A DNA stretch of 64,000 nt, from the NCBI GenBank assembly GCA_023957275.1, contig JAMLHF010000002.1:84888-148887 (forward strand), read 5' to 3'. The notes beneath the pieces are model-generated. The model was not told the DNA's origin and searched no databases. It was given only the letters and a program-made list of their open reading frames with translations. The position numbers and the translations under genes are program-made. The stretch comes from Lentimicrobium sp. GTDB taxonomy: Bacteria; Bacteroidota; Bacteroidia; Bacteroidales; Lentimicrobiaceae. Positions 36,581 through 45,282 of this stretch are shown here, piece after piece (position 1 is the first letter of the stretch; every line of letters begins with the position of its first letter).

Positions 36581-37096
36581 ATGAAAGAAAGCAATCAGAT
36601 GCAGAAAAAGGCTTTAGTGGTAATTGACCTTCAAAATGACATTACCAAAAACTACAAAGAAATCATTGACAATGTTAACCGGTCAATAGATTGGGCTGTA
36701 GAAAATGAAATACCTGTCGTTTACATAAAACATTATAACTTATCTGCCGGTACAAGGTCGTTCAAACCTGATACCCGCGGGTCCGAATTGGTTCCGGACA
36801 TGAAAATTGTTTCCAATAATATTTTTGAAAAGTCCAAAGGCAACGCGCTTACCAGCGAAAATTTCGCAGACTTTATAAGGAAAAATGAAATAAACGAATT
36901 TTATATAACGGGAGCAGACGCCATTGCCTGTGTGAAATCAACCGTATTTAACATGTGCAGGGAAAACTTCAAAGTTACAGTTATATCAGATGGTATTACG
37001 AGTTATGATAAAAGGAAAATTGACGAAATGCTGAAATATTACGAAAAAAATGGTTGTAAAATAATTACAATGAATGAGTTACTGAATTCTGAATAA
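36581..37096 (+). CDS. Isochorismatase-family cysteine hydrolase
   Basis: 171 residues (ATG 36581; an internal ATG at 36599 is an alternative). Catalytic triad residues visible: Asp in VVIDLQND, Lys in FEKSKGNALTS and Cys in ADAIACVKSTVFNM. Family members hydrolyse amides or vinyl ethers (nicotinamidase, N-carbamoyl hydrolases, isochorismatase). The substrate is unknown. Cytoplasmic, AT-rich, isolated between two copies of a dispersed repeat. Confidence 0.85.
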   Translation: MKESNQMQKKALVVIDLQNDITKNYKEIIDNVNRSIDWAVENEIPVVYIKHYNLSAGTRSFKPDTRGSELVPDMKIVSNNIFEKSKGNALTSENFADFIRKNEINEFYITGADAIACVKSTVFNMCRENFKVTVISDGITSYDKRKIDEMLKYYEKNGCKIITMNELLNSE

Positions 37097-37542
37097 AATT
37101 GCCGGCGCCTGCAAATCCGGAACTTCAGCAGATTTTGTTTTTCCGGCGTGTTTCGTTGCGAAATGCGGAGTCAGGTTGATCCGGAATCTGCAACAGGCGG
37201 GTTTTGGGGAGAGATTACCTTAAGAGCAGAAAAAAGGCATTTTTGTATCTTTGCGGGGATGCTGCCGGAGGTTTGGTCCGGCAAAGGGTGTAGCCATTGC
37301 GGGCTGATTTAGGTACTTCGAAGCTGAATCACCCGTTTGGGGCGGTCTTGTCGTGAGGCAAAACCGAAACCCGCCCTCCCGCAAACGCGCCGTCCCCGGC
37401 CGTTGTGCTTGTTTTAGACAAGAAGACACTGTTTCCTGACAGCAGAGAATTGATGTTATCAGCGAGAAACAAAATCACAAATTCAGGTTAAATCGGGAAA
37501 AAGGATTTCTGCTATTTTACAATTTAGAACGTGGTTAATCAT
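37097..37542. other. Intergenic region with repeat copy B
   Basis: 446 bp without a gene. Copy B of the dispersed repeat at 37116-37265, followed by GC-rich DNA with several inverted repeats (for example around 37346-37380). Confidence 0.5.
37116..37265 (+). repeat. Dispersed repeat, copy B
   Basis: About 150 bp homologous to 36244-36390. It ends with TATCTTTG (37246-37253), an exact TAnnTTTG -7 box, so the repeat may carry an outward promoter. Confidence 0.6.
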
Positions 37543-37944
37543 ATGGAACACCTTGGCTCTTGTTTATGCAAAGGAATTAAATTTAAAGTTGTAGGCGACT
37601 TTGAGCACTTTTATTTATGTCATTGCAGATATTGCAGGAAAGATACAGGATCGGCCCATGCTGCAAATTTATTTTCGACAACAGCTAAACTTGAATGGCT
37701 TAAAAGAGAAACTGAAATTAAAATATTTCAGCCACCTAAAAGTAATCATGTGAAAGCCTTTTGTACTAATTGTGGGTCAGCGCTGCCCAATTTACAAATG
37801 GACGGCAAACTTCTGGTTGTTCCGGCAGGATGTTTGGATACCAAATTGGAAAAACGACCTGATGCACATCTTTTTATCTCCAATAAAGCAAGTTGGGATG
37901 AATCGCCGGAAGAAATAAGAAAATTCGGGCGTCTCCCTGAATAA
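37543..37944 (+). CDS. GFA/CENP-V domain zinc protein
   Basis: 133 residues from ATG 37543 (MEHLGSCLCKGIKF), the usual N-terminus; a GTG at 37531 is an alternative. Zinc-binding Cys sets: GSCLCKG, CHCRYCRKDTGSAH and FCTNCGSALP, as in glutathione-dependent formaldehyde-activating (GFA) and CENP-V domain proteins. True formaldehyde-activating activity is proven for few members, so only the fold is claimed. Cytoplasmic, single gene. Confidence 0.9.
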   Translation: MEHLGSCLCKGIKFKVVGDFEHFYLCHCRYCRKDTGSAHAANLFSTTAKLEWLKRETEIKIFQPPKSNHVKAFCTNCGSALPNLQMDGKLLVVPAGCLDTKLEKRPDAHLFISNKASWDESPEEIRKFGRLPE

Positions 37945-37963
37945 ACAATTAATACAAAGGGAT

Positions 37964-38137
37964 TTACTTTTCTTTTTTAAAATCACTGTTGTTCCGAAAT
38001 CTCATAACTCCTTCCAAAGGTTTACCGGACAATATTGTTTCAGTAACTAAAATTGAAACGATTGTTGCCTCATTTCCTGACAAAGAATATACTTGTCCTG
38101 GACCAAATAAGTTGATATCAGCACGGCCGGTAAGCAA
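37964..38137 (-). pseudogene. Short ORF, probable C-terminal gene fragment
   Basis: 57 codons from a TTG at 38137, with protein-like text (LFGPGQVYSLSGNEATIV ... SGKPLEGVMRFRNNSDFKKEK). A stop lies two codons upstream, so it may be the end of a longer lost gene. 23 bp of it (38000-38022) recur exactly at 44558-44580 on the other strand. Family not recognised. Confidence 0.4.
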
Positions 38138-38783
38138 CGCATGTCATCCCGGTTATGGTTTCTGATCTATTCAAAGGGGGCGTTTCAGCTTTTCTTTTTG
38201 CCGGGCAGGCGATCCTCTGCTCCTGAAGTCTTTCGGTACGGCAGCTTTCTGCAGCCACCAATAGCCTTAGGTAAAAACAGGTTGATACAAGCATTGAAAC
38301 CTGATTATAAAATTGGAAAAAGCGATAGAAAAAGGCGGATCATTGATTTAAGGCTTGTACATGGAGAAGTATGCCCGTCCGCTTCTGCCATCCGGAACAG
38401 TAGGGGAACCCCAGGCACACTGAACATCCATATTTCTTTTCGACAAATCTCACAGGCTGAAAACGAATCAGAATTCGCAAAAAGATGCAACTGACCGAAG
38501 GTAGTTCGGGAATATCTTTGAAATAAAAACAATATGTTAGTACTTTTACCACCCCATGTGAAAAATACGCCTGCGGGTTTTATATTTTTCTAACTTTAAT
38601 GTAAAGTATAATCAAATGTCATTTAACAAGATACTAATCCCATCCGGAAAACGAACCTGTCCGGCTAGAGATAAAGCTACATGTTTCAATTTACCAATGC
38701 GACGATTTTTATTAACTAAAGCCATGTTTTCCGATAAATTCAATATTAACTGCCATACATACCGGAATTTAAAAAGAAATACA
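38138..38783. other. Intergenic region before the sensor kinase
   Basis: About 640 bp. No convincing gene; a 117-codon frame at 38141-38494 has Arg/Ser-rich text without a family. TATCTTTG at 38513-38520 is a possible -7 box. The open frame of the kinase begins at 38616 but its first ~56 codons look non-coding. Confidence 0.45.
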
Positions 38784-40688
38784 TTGACTAGAAAATACAT
38801 TCCTGCCCTGGTATTATTAACCGGTTTTTTTATGGCAGCCCTTGCGACCCCTGCCCAAAATAATAAAGCTGATAGCCTGATCGCCCTGGTTGAAACAACT
38901 AATGAAGTAGAAGAAAAGCAGGAGCTGCTTAAAAAAATCGCCAATATATACGAGTATTCGGGAGAATGGGACAACTATCATCAATGTGCCCGGCAAATGC
39001 TGGAATTGGCCCGGGAGGAAAATGACAGCGCCTGGATTGCCGAAGCATACAACAAGCTTGGGATATCGAGCTGTTATACAGGACAAAATGAACAAGCGAT
39101 TGAAAATTTTACTGCTGCCCTTGAAATAAACAAGGCCATGAACGAACAGGCCAGTGTAGCCAACAGCTATGAAAATCTTGGTATCGTATACAACGAAATG
39201 GGTGATTTTGACAATGCCATTGAGTGTCAGTTAAAATCCGTAGACATACGAAAGCCCATGAATTATTCCCGGCTGTTTAATAATTATATGAACCTGTCGA
39301 TACTATACGGAGCTATAGGCAACGCTGAAAAACAGGAGTTTTATATTGATCTGGCCAAGAAGGAGGTAGTTTCAAAGCCAGGAATAAGCGCCGAAAACAA
39401 AGCCATTTTTTATAGTGGATTGGGCGATTTATACCTTGACCAAGGGCTTATAGACAGCAGTATTGTATGTTACAAAAAAGTAATTCACTATTCTGCAGAA
39501 GCTGAATGGAAACGGGGCATAACCTCTGGACTGGGCAGTCTGGCCGGTATTTTTCAAGCAACCGGAGCGTTGGACAGCGCAATAGTTTACTACCATAGAT
39601 CATTGGAACTTTCGGAGCAGATAGACGAATGTATGAGCATCGCCGAAGGATTAACCGCCCTGGCAACAATTTACGCTCAAAAAAACGATGACCCCAAAGC
39701 GGTGAGTTACGCTCAAAGAGCATTGGAAAAAGCCCGCTCGTGCAAGTTGCTTGAAATTGAAAGCCAAATACTCGAATTTACTGCCGGCTACTATGCCGAT
39801 AAAGGCGAATATAAGAAGGCCTATGAATATTACATTAAATATAAAGCGGTAGAAGATTCAATTCTCTCGGCTGATGTCATTAATAAAATGGCTGAGCTCG
39901 AAACGCTGCACCAGACCAGGCAAAAAGAGCAGCAGATAGAATTGCTAACCGCTGAAAACATGCTGAAGAACCAGCGTATCGCTTTATTTATTGTGATTTC
40001 GATAATGCTGTTGCTGCTTATTGCGATAGGTTCGCTGCTTTATTATCGCAACAAAAAACAAAACGAACATAAGCAGGAAACCCTCCGCCAGCAGTTGCTC
40101 CGCTCGCAAATGAACCCGCACTTCCTGTTCAATGCATTGGGAAGCATCCAAAACTACATGTTCAACAACAATGCTAAAGAAGCGGCCGGGTTTCTCAACA
40201 ATTTTGCTTCCCTCACCAGGGCAATTCTCGAACACTCGGAGGCGGAAAGTATTTTACTCGAAGACGAAATCAGCGCCCTGCAAAACTATATTAAGTTGGA
40301 ACAGATGCGGTTGCAGTACAGTTTCAATTATGCCATTGAATTTGACGGGGAAGTAGAACCTGAATTTATAAAGATTCCTCCTATGCTTATTCAACCATTT
40401 GTGGAAAACGCCATAATACACGGGCTGAAAAACAGGGAAAAAAATGGTGAACTGAAAATATCATTCAAAGACCGTGATGATACCTTAGAAATAAGAGTTT
40501 GCGATAATGGCAATGGTTTCGAAGAAAATAATACGCAGGGCAAAGGGCATAAATCAATGGCTATGGCTATTTTTGTAAAAAGAATCAGCTTGCTGAAAAA
40601 GAAATACAGTAAAAAGGCGGGATACGAAATTCAAAGTTCCCCAAGTGAAGGAACAAAAGTTATTATTCATATACCGGTTATTGAATAG
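38784..40688 (+). CDS. TPR-containing LytS-type sensor histidine kinase
   Basis: 634 residues if translation begins at TTG 38784, which gives a clean signal peptide (LTRKYIPALVLLTGFFMAALATPAQ); the open frame runs back to ATG 38616. Periplasmic part: six or seven TPR units (for example YNKLGISSCYTGQNEQAIENF). Transmembrane helix IALFIVISIMLLLLIAIGSLLYY, then a His_kinase (PF06580) domain with NPHFLFNALGSIQ (His about 446) and an HATPase domain with FVENAIIHGLKN and DNGNGF. Four bases separate it from the response regulator, so they form one two-component pair. Confidence 0.93.
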   Translation: MTRKYIPALVLLTGFFMAALATPAQNNKADSLIALVETTNEVEEKQELLKKIANIYEYSGEWDNYHQCARQMLELAREENDSAWIAEAYNKLGISSCYTGQNEQAIENFTAALEINKAMNEQASVANSYENLGIVYNEMGDFDNAIECQLKSVDIRKPMNYSRLFNNYMNLSILYGAIGNAEKQEFYIDLAKKEVVSKPGISAENKAIFYSGLGDLYLDQGLIDSSIVCYKKVIHYSAEAEWKRGITSGLGSLAGIFQATGALDSAIVYYHRSLELSEQIDECMSIAEGLTALATIYAQKNDDPKAVSYAQRALEKARSCKLLEIESQILEFTAGYYADKGEYKKAYEYYIKYKAVEDSILSADVINKMAELETLHQTRQKEQQIELLTAENMLKNQRIALFIVISIMLLLLIAIGSLLYYRNKKQNEHKQETLRQQLLRSQMNPHFLFNALGSIQNYMFNNNAKEAAGFLNNFASLTRAILEHSEAESILLEDEISALQNYIKLEQMRLQYSFNYAIEFDGEVEPEFIKIPPMLIQPFVENAIIHGLKNREKNGELKISFKDRDDTLEIRVCDNGNGFEENNTQGKGHKSMAMAIFVKRISLLKKKYSKKAGYEIQSSPSEGTKVIIHIPVIE

Positions 40689-40691
40689 CAC

Positions 40692-41450
40692 ATGAAACGA
40701 ATGAAAGTAGTTATAATAGAAGACGAAATACCTTTGCGGGAAACCAACCGGAAACTGCTGCAAAGTAATTTTCCGCAGATGGAGATTGTAGGCGAAGCAG
40801 GCACTGTAGCAGAATCCATCGCAATACTCAAAATTACCAAACCCGATTTGGTTTTGATGGATATTGAACTTGCCGATGGTAATTGCTTTCAGGTATTGCA
40901 GAGTTGTAAACCATACGCTTTCAGGGTGGTTTATATTACTGCTTACAACCATTACGCCATAAAAGCTATAAAATTCAGCGCCATCGACTACATGCTGAAA
41001 CCAGTGAACGAATACGAGTTTTGCAATGCCATAAACAATGCCATAGAAAATATCCGGGAGGATGAATTGTTTATCCAGCATGCACATTTTGAAAAACAAT
41101 ACAATTCATTAAATAACCCGGAAAAAATTGTCTTGCGCACTTCTGACACCCTTCATATCGTAAATATTGAAGAAATCAGCTACTGTAAAAGCGACAATAG
41201 TTACAGTACTTTTTTTATCCGCGGGCAAAAACCCGTAATCGTGTCCAAAAGCATCAAAGAATACGAAGAACTGCTTTCTGCATATAATTTTATCCGCCCA
41301 CACCAGTCGTACCTGGTGAATATGGACGCCATAGCCTGTATCGATAAAACCGACGGTGGATTCATTATATTGAACGACAAAACCGAAATTCCCCTTTCTA
41401 AACGCCGTAAACAAGCTGTGCTTGACAAACTGGACGTTCTGTTAAAATAA
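40692..41450 (+). CDS. LytTR-family response regulator
   Basis: 252 residues. Receiver domain: acidic pocket IIEDE and phospho-acceptor Asp57 (LVLMDIEL), conserved Thr in YITAYNHYA and Lys in MLKPVNEYE. C-terminal LytTR DNA-binding domain from about 145 (ISYCKSDNSYSTFFI ... NFIRPHQSYLVNMDAI). Pairs with the upstream kinase. ATG at 40692, with an internal ATG at 40701 as alternative. Its target genes are not known; the solo LytTR gene and lipoprotein genes downstream are the nearest candidates. Confidence 0.95.
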   Translation: MKRMKVVIIEDEIPLRETNRKLLQSNFPQMEIVGEAGTVAESIAILKITKPDLVLMDIELADGNCFQVLQSCKPYAFRVVYITAYNHYAIKAIKFSAIDYMLKPVNEYEFCNAINNAIENIREDELFIQHAHFEKQYNSLNNPEKIVLRTSDTLHIVNIEEISYCKSDNSYSTFFIRGQKPVIVSKSIKEYEELLSAYNFIRPHQSYLVNMDAIACIDKTDGGFIILNDKTEIPLSKRRKQAVLDKLDVLLK

Positions 41451-41579
41451 TCATACCGCCGGTTCTACCGCTTTTTCTTCTTACAGGTTGATTTACAAGT
41501 TTTCCGCTGTCAGATTCAAATTCAGCAGGTTTTATTCCCTGTTATAGTATTTTTTTGAGGTTGAAAAATATAATAACAT

Positions 41580-41936
41580 ATGTATGGATCATTAAGCAAA
41601 CTCATTATTTCCACCTATGAGTTCTACCATCTTGTCAGTATTAATGACATACTTTATTGCCAAAGTAATAATTCCTATACCACTTTTTACGTCAAAAACT
41701 TCGGGCAGGTAAAGGTTTCGGCGTCTATTAACAAGGTGGAAGAAAAATTAAAAGGCCATAATTTCATTCGTCCGCACCAGTCATACTTAGTCAACGCAGA
41801 ATACATTCAACGTATTAGCAAAAGACAGGGAATGAAAATTTATATAGGCCATGATATAATCATCCCCGTAAGTAAACGCATGAAGAAAGACTTTTTAAAA
41901 AACATTGAGAATATGTGCCGCATTCAAATTCCGTAA
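41580..41936 (+). CDS. Solo LytTR DNA-binding protein
   Basis: 118 residues consisting only of a LytTR domain (ILYCQSNNSYTTFYV ... NFIRPHQSYLVNAEYI), no receiver domain. The core is very similar to the LytTR part of the regulator 130 bp upstream, so it probably arose by partial duplication. Could compete with or modulate the full-length regulator at shared sites; this is inference. Confidence 0.9.
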   Translation: MYGSLSKLIISTYEFYHLVSINDILYCQSNNSYTTFYVKNFGQVKVSASINKVEEKLKGHNFIRPHQSYLVNAEYIQRISKRQGMKIYIGHDIIIPVSKRMKKDFLKNIENMCRIQIP

Positions 41937-42037
41937 AACCTATTTCAAAGTATATCCCTACACATTCAAACCCTGGTTTTGTAACATGAAAACCCTCAAT
42001 ACATTTGCTGTAATAATTGAATCCTGAAATAAGTATT

Positions 42038-43255
42038 ATGAAAAAACAAGTGAGACTAATAGCCCTTCTGATTGTGGTTGCAGCTATGTCGGCATGTAAA
42101 ACAAACCAGGTTACTCAAAAATCTGCCAGGAAACCTGAATCGGATAAAGACCTGATTAAAACCACTTTGGTTACAAAGGATGTAGCCAAAGCAAAGACCA
42201 TCGAAGCCGATATTTACATGGGCATAACAGAAGTATCGCAAAAAGAATTTGAAACCTTGATGGGATTTAATCCATCAGAATTCAGAGGCGAAAACTTACC
42301 GGTTGAGAATGTTACCTGGTTCGATGCGGCCATGTTTTGCAACAAGCTCAGCGAAAAAGAAGGCCTTGAGGTGTATTATCAATTTAACGAAGTGCAAAAA
42401 ACCGATAACACCATAACCTTGGCCAGTGTAAGCGAAAACAAACAAACAAAAGGCTATCGCCTGCCCAGTAAAGAAGAATGGTGCTATGCTGCAGCTGGCG
42501 GCTCCCTATCGCAGGATTATAAATACAGTGGAAGCAACAATGCCGGCGAAGTAGCCTGGTATAAAGATAACAGCGAAGGGGAAACGCAACCCGTAGGTAC
42601 AAAAAAAGCCAACGAAACAGGTTTATACGATATGAGTGGAAATGTTTACGAGTGGACTAACAGCGGGACAGGAAATAAAGTCATTATGGGTGGTTCATGG
42701 GCCGAAAAGGAATATAATGTTGAAACAAAATCCGACAATTATGATAAACCTGAAAACCATAGCAAATACACCGGATTTAGAGTGGTAAGGTATGCCGAAA
42801 TAATTGCACCCGATGCCTCAGCGCCCGAAGGCATAGAATTTAAAAAGTACAGAAACTACAGAGAGGTTATTAAGGAAATTAATCTGCCATTAGCTGGTAA
42901 TGGATTTTCTCTGCTGGTATTTAACAATTACAATTATTGCAGCGGAGACCTTGACGAACAAATTGAAAACTTCAAAGTGAATTATGTGGATAAACAGATG
43001 GGAGGCAATTTCTTTCTTCCTCTTGACGAAAAATGCTTCAAAACCACAGTAGGCGATAAGGAGGTGTACCGTTTCGAATTATTTCGCAAACGCGACAGTC
43101 AGATTGAACGGTTTGGCTACATAGTTCCTTACGAAGGTGGCGCTGTTTGGGTATTTATGAATTTTGGAAACAGCCCCAAAATAGAAGATCGTCTTGCGGC
43201 AAAAACCACCATCGACAAAGTGCTGGACTACGTTGTAGAAACCATGAAATTCTGA
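42038..43255 (+). CDS. Formylglycine-generating-enzyme-like (SUMF1/FGE) lipoprotein
   Basis: 405 residues from ATG 42038; lipobox MSAC, acylated Cys20. FGE-sulfatase domain about 60-255: LPVENVTWFDAAMFCNKLSE, GYRLPSKEEWCYAAAGG, GLYDMSGNVYEWTNSG, MGGSW and TGFRVVR. A C-terminal ~150-residue extension of unknown fold follows (KYRNYREVIKEINLP ... VVETMKF). Related lipoproteins include gliding-motility GldJ/GldK, but the extension and context differ. The active-site Cys pair of true FGE is not evident, so catalysis is doubtful. Confidence 0.85.
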   Translation: MKKQVRLIALLIVVAAMSACKTNQVTQKSARKPESDKDLIKTTLVTKDVAKAKTIEADIYMGITEVSQKEFETLMGFNPSEFRGENLPVENVTWFDAAMFCNKLSEKEGLEVYYQFNEVQKTDNTITLASVSENKQTKGYRLPSKEEWCYAAAGGSLSQDYKYSGSNNAGEVAWYKDNSEGETQPVGTKKANETGLYDMSGNVYEWTNSGTGNKVIMGGSWAEKEYNVETKSDNYDKPENHSKYTGFRVVRYAEIIAPDASAPEGIEFKKYRNYREVIKEINLPLAGNGFSLLVFNNYNYCSGDLDEQIENFKVNYVDKQMGGNFFLPLDEKCFKTTVGDKEVYRFELFRKRDSQIERFGYIVPYEGGAVWVFMNFGNSPKIEDRLAAKTTIDKVLDYVVETMKF

Positions 43256-43358
43256 TCTGCGGACGGGATAGCCCCAGCTTTTCATAATAAAACCAATTAA
43301 CAAAAAAAGGCGGAACCGAAAAGCCTTATGAGTAGGAAAACAAACTAAAAAAAGTCTG

Positions 43359-44522
43359 ATGAAAAATTACAGTAACGTTAAAAACCTTATTGCAACAGTT
43401 ATATCAGTAGTTTTTGTTTTTACCGCATGTAAAAAAAATGAACCGGAAACACCTGAAGTCAATCAGGTGGAAGGTTGGGAAATAGAACTTGTTGACAGTA
43501 TCCCCGGGTCTGAAGCCGGCTTATTCAACATGCTTGCCTTTGATGCTGATAGCGGTGTCCATATTGCCTATGTAGTATCACAAAACAGCATATACAGTCT
43601 TAAATATGCCTACAAACCTTACAAGGGTAACTGGACAATCAGCCAGGTGGCTAGCCCGATTTCCGATAACATTATCGATATTGCGTTAGATAATCAAAAG
43701 AACGTTTTTATTGTGTATAGGGGCTATGCCCCTGATGAACCGGACAATGAACGTATGTTTATAGCGGAAAAAAGCATTAATGGGTCATTTAATGCGGTAA
43801 TGGTTGATGTTCTGGGGCAGAACCAAAGTTTCAGTGCGCGATATCCGTCGCTATATGCCGATGAAAATGATAGAATCCACCTGGCGTTTGAAAGGGCGAA
43901 TTACGGCATGCGTTATACAACTTACAGTTTTCAGGGAGAATTTACGCCCGTTGAAATATTTGATGATAATATTACCGGCAGCAGTTCCGATATTGTGGTT
44001 GACAGCGAAGGAAATAAACACATCGTTCATTTTAATAATGAAAACGTTTACTATTCCTTTTGCGGCTATGCTGACAATACCTGGATTGTAAGTCATATCG
44101 CCACTGGTGATGAGGGTAACGACTCATATGCAGGCATTAGTGTTGCCAGAGACCGGTTTGACAATCTTCATGTTGCTTACCGGCATTCATCGTATGATAA
44201 TAATATCCATTACCTTTTTAAACCCGCCGGAAGTAGTAACTGGATGGAGCAGGGTATTGGAAATACAGGAGGTTCAAACCGCTACGACAGGGCTATGGCC
44301 TGCGACACCCTGGGCAATCCGCATATTCTTTATGATGAAAGCTACGGGTTAAAAATAGCCTCGAAAAAAGGTTCCTGGTCTTCCGAACATATTCTGGGCA
44401 ATTCTGATTACCGTTGCGACTCGAATTACGACATTGAAATTACTGATAAAAACCGTGCGCATGTTTCATTTTATTGCCGGACAACAGGTGTGTTGCGGTA
44501 TGCTTCAAGAATTTTAAAGTGA
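43359..44522 (+). CDS. Lipoprotein with predicted beta-propeller repeats
   Basis: 387 residues; lipobox FTAC, acylated Cys24. Repeating pattern of Asp-containing blades: YPSLYADENDRIHLAFER, SSDIVVDSEGNKHIVHF, YAGISVARDRFDNLHVAYRH, RAMACDTLGNPHILYDES, each with HIxY/HLAF strands. This is the rhythm of sialidase-like or BNR-type propellers without the Asp-box catalytic set. Function unknown; probably surface or periplasmic ligand binding. Confidence 0.8.
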   Translation: MKNYSNVKNLIATVISVVFVFTACKKNEPETPEVNQVEGWEIELVDSIPGSEAGLFNMLAFDADSGVHIAYVVSQNSIYSLKYAYKPYKGNWTISQVASPISDNIIDIALDNQKNVFIVYRGYAPDEPDNERMFIAEKSINGSFNAVMVDVLGQNQSFSARYPSLYADENDRIHLAFERANYGMRYTTYSFQGEFTPVEIFDDNITGSSSDIVVDSEGNKHIVHFNNENVYYSFCGYADNTWIVSHIATGDEGNDSYAGISVARDRFDNLHVAYRHSSYDNNIHYLFKPAGSSNWMEQGIGNTGGSNRYDRAMACDTLGNPHILYDESYGLKIASKKGSWSSEHILGNSDYRCDSNYDIEITDKNRAHVSFYCRTTGVLRYASRILK

Positions 44523-45282
44523 CATATTTTTTATCATCATTTTAAATATGAATCATTAACCTTTGGAAGGAGTTATGAGAATACCTTCGGTGAGCTCCCT
44601 TTAATTGGTTCTTCATATCAGAATCCCGCTTGAGCGGGATTCTGAATTACAATACATTACCGATAATAAAAGGAGGCTTATTGGTGGTATAACCGTTACA
44701 AGGCTCCCTTGCCCTCGAACCCATGTAAGTCAATTCCATTCTGAGCGTTAGGTAAGAACCGATCCGCCGAAGACGGAAAACTCACTGAAAGTAGTCTTGT
44801 AATTTAACCGGACAACAGTGAATATGAATAAAAAGAACCTAAAATTGTTTTTTGGTATTCCTCTGCTACCGGATGCCTGTAAAGGCGGGAAAACTCAGAA
44901 GAAACTCTCTGAGATATCCCGGGAATTACAGGCGAAACATCCGGTAACTGCGCTCATTGGTGAAATGACCGGCGCACGTCTCATTCACCGGCGAAATGTT
45001 TTATTGTTCAATAATCTGTGGCAAGGGGCTTTTTAAACTGCGCGAAATGAAAACAAGTGTTAAGTTTCTTGATGAGGGGAAGCTGAATTGCCCATTTAGC
45101 TTTATTGAAACTATCATTCACGAAATAAACCTGAATACCTTAATCCGGTCAAAATATTAAAATCCTGCATAAAACATCCATGAAAATCATATTTAACACA
45201 CATGAGCATGATGGGGTGCGGATTGCCGGGTCTTCCGGAATTCATGGATGTTCCATCTGACAATTGAAAATAAATTTAACTG
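44523..45282. other. Intergenic region with palindrome; no firm gene
   Basis: 760 bp. Contains the 23-bp sequence shared with 38000-38022 (44558-44580) and a perfect palindrome at 44619-44644. A 70-codon frame from ATG 44824 to 45036 has no recognised family and is not called. Confidence 0.45.
44619..44644. repeat. Perfect 12-bp inverted repeat
   Basis: CAGAATCCCGCT, two-base loop TG, AGCGGGATTCTG. No T-run on either side, so not an ordinary terminator. The loop style (CTTGAG) resembles hairpins in the 52-53 kb repeats. Confidence 0.75.

Noticed and set aside
37402-37408. GTTGTGC upstream of the GFA gene as a further cassette boundary
   Set aside because: No GCACAAC follows the gene and no long palindrome precedes the heptamer.
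38141-38494. 117-codon plus-strand frame
   Set aside because: No family, signal or start context.
44746-44752. GTTAGGT as another recombination heptamer
   Set aside because: No complementary heptamer or attC-like palindrome in the surrounding 700 bp.
44824-45036. 70-codon plus-strand frame
   Set aside because: Protein-like but no family or promoter found; too weak to call.
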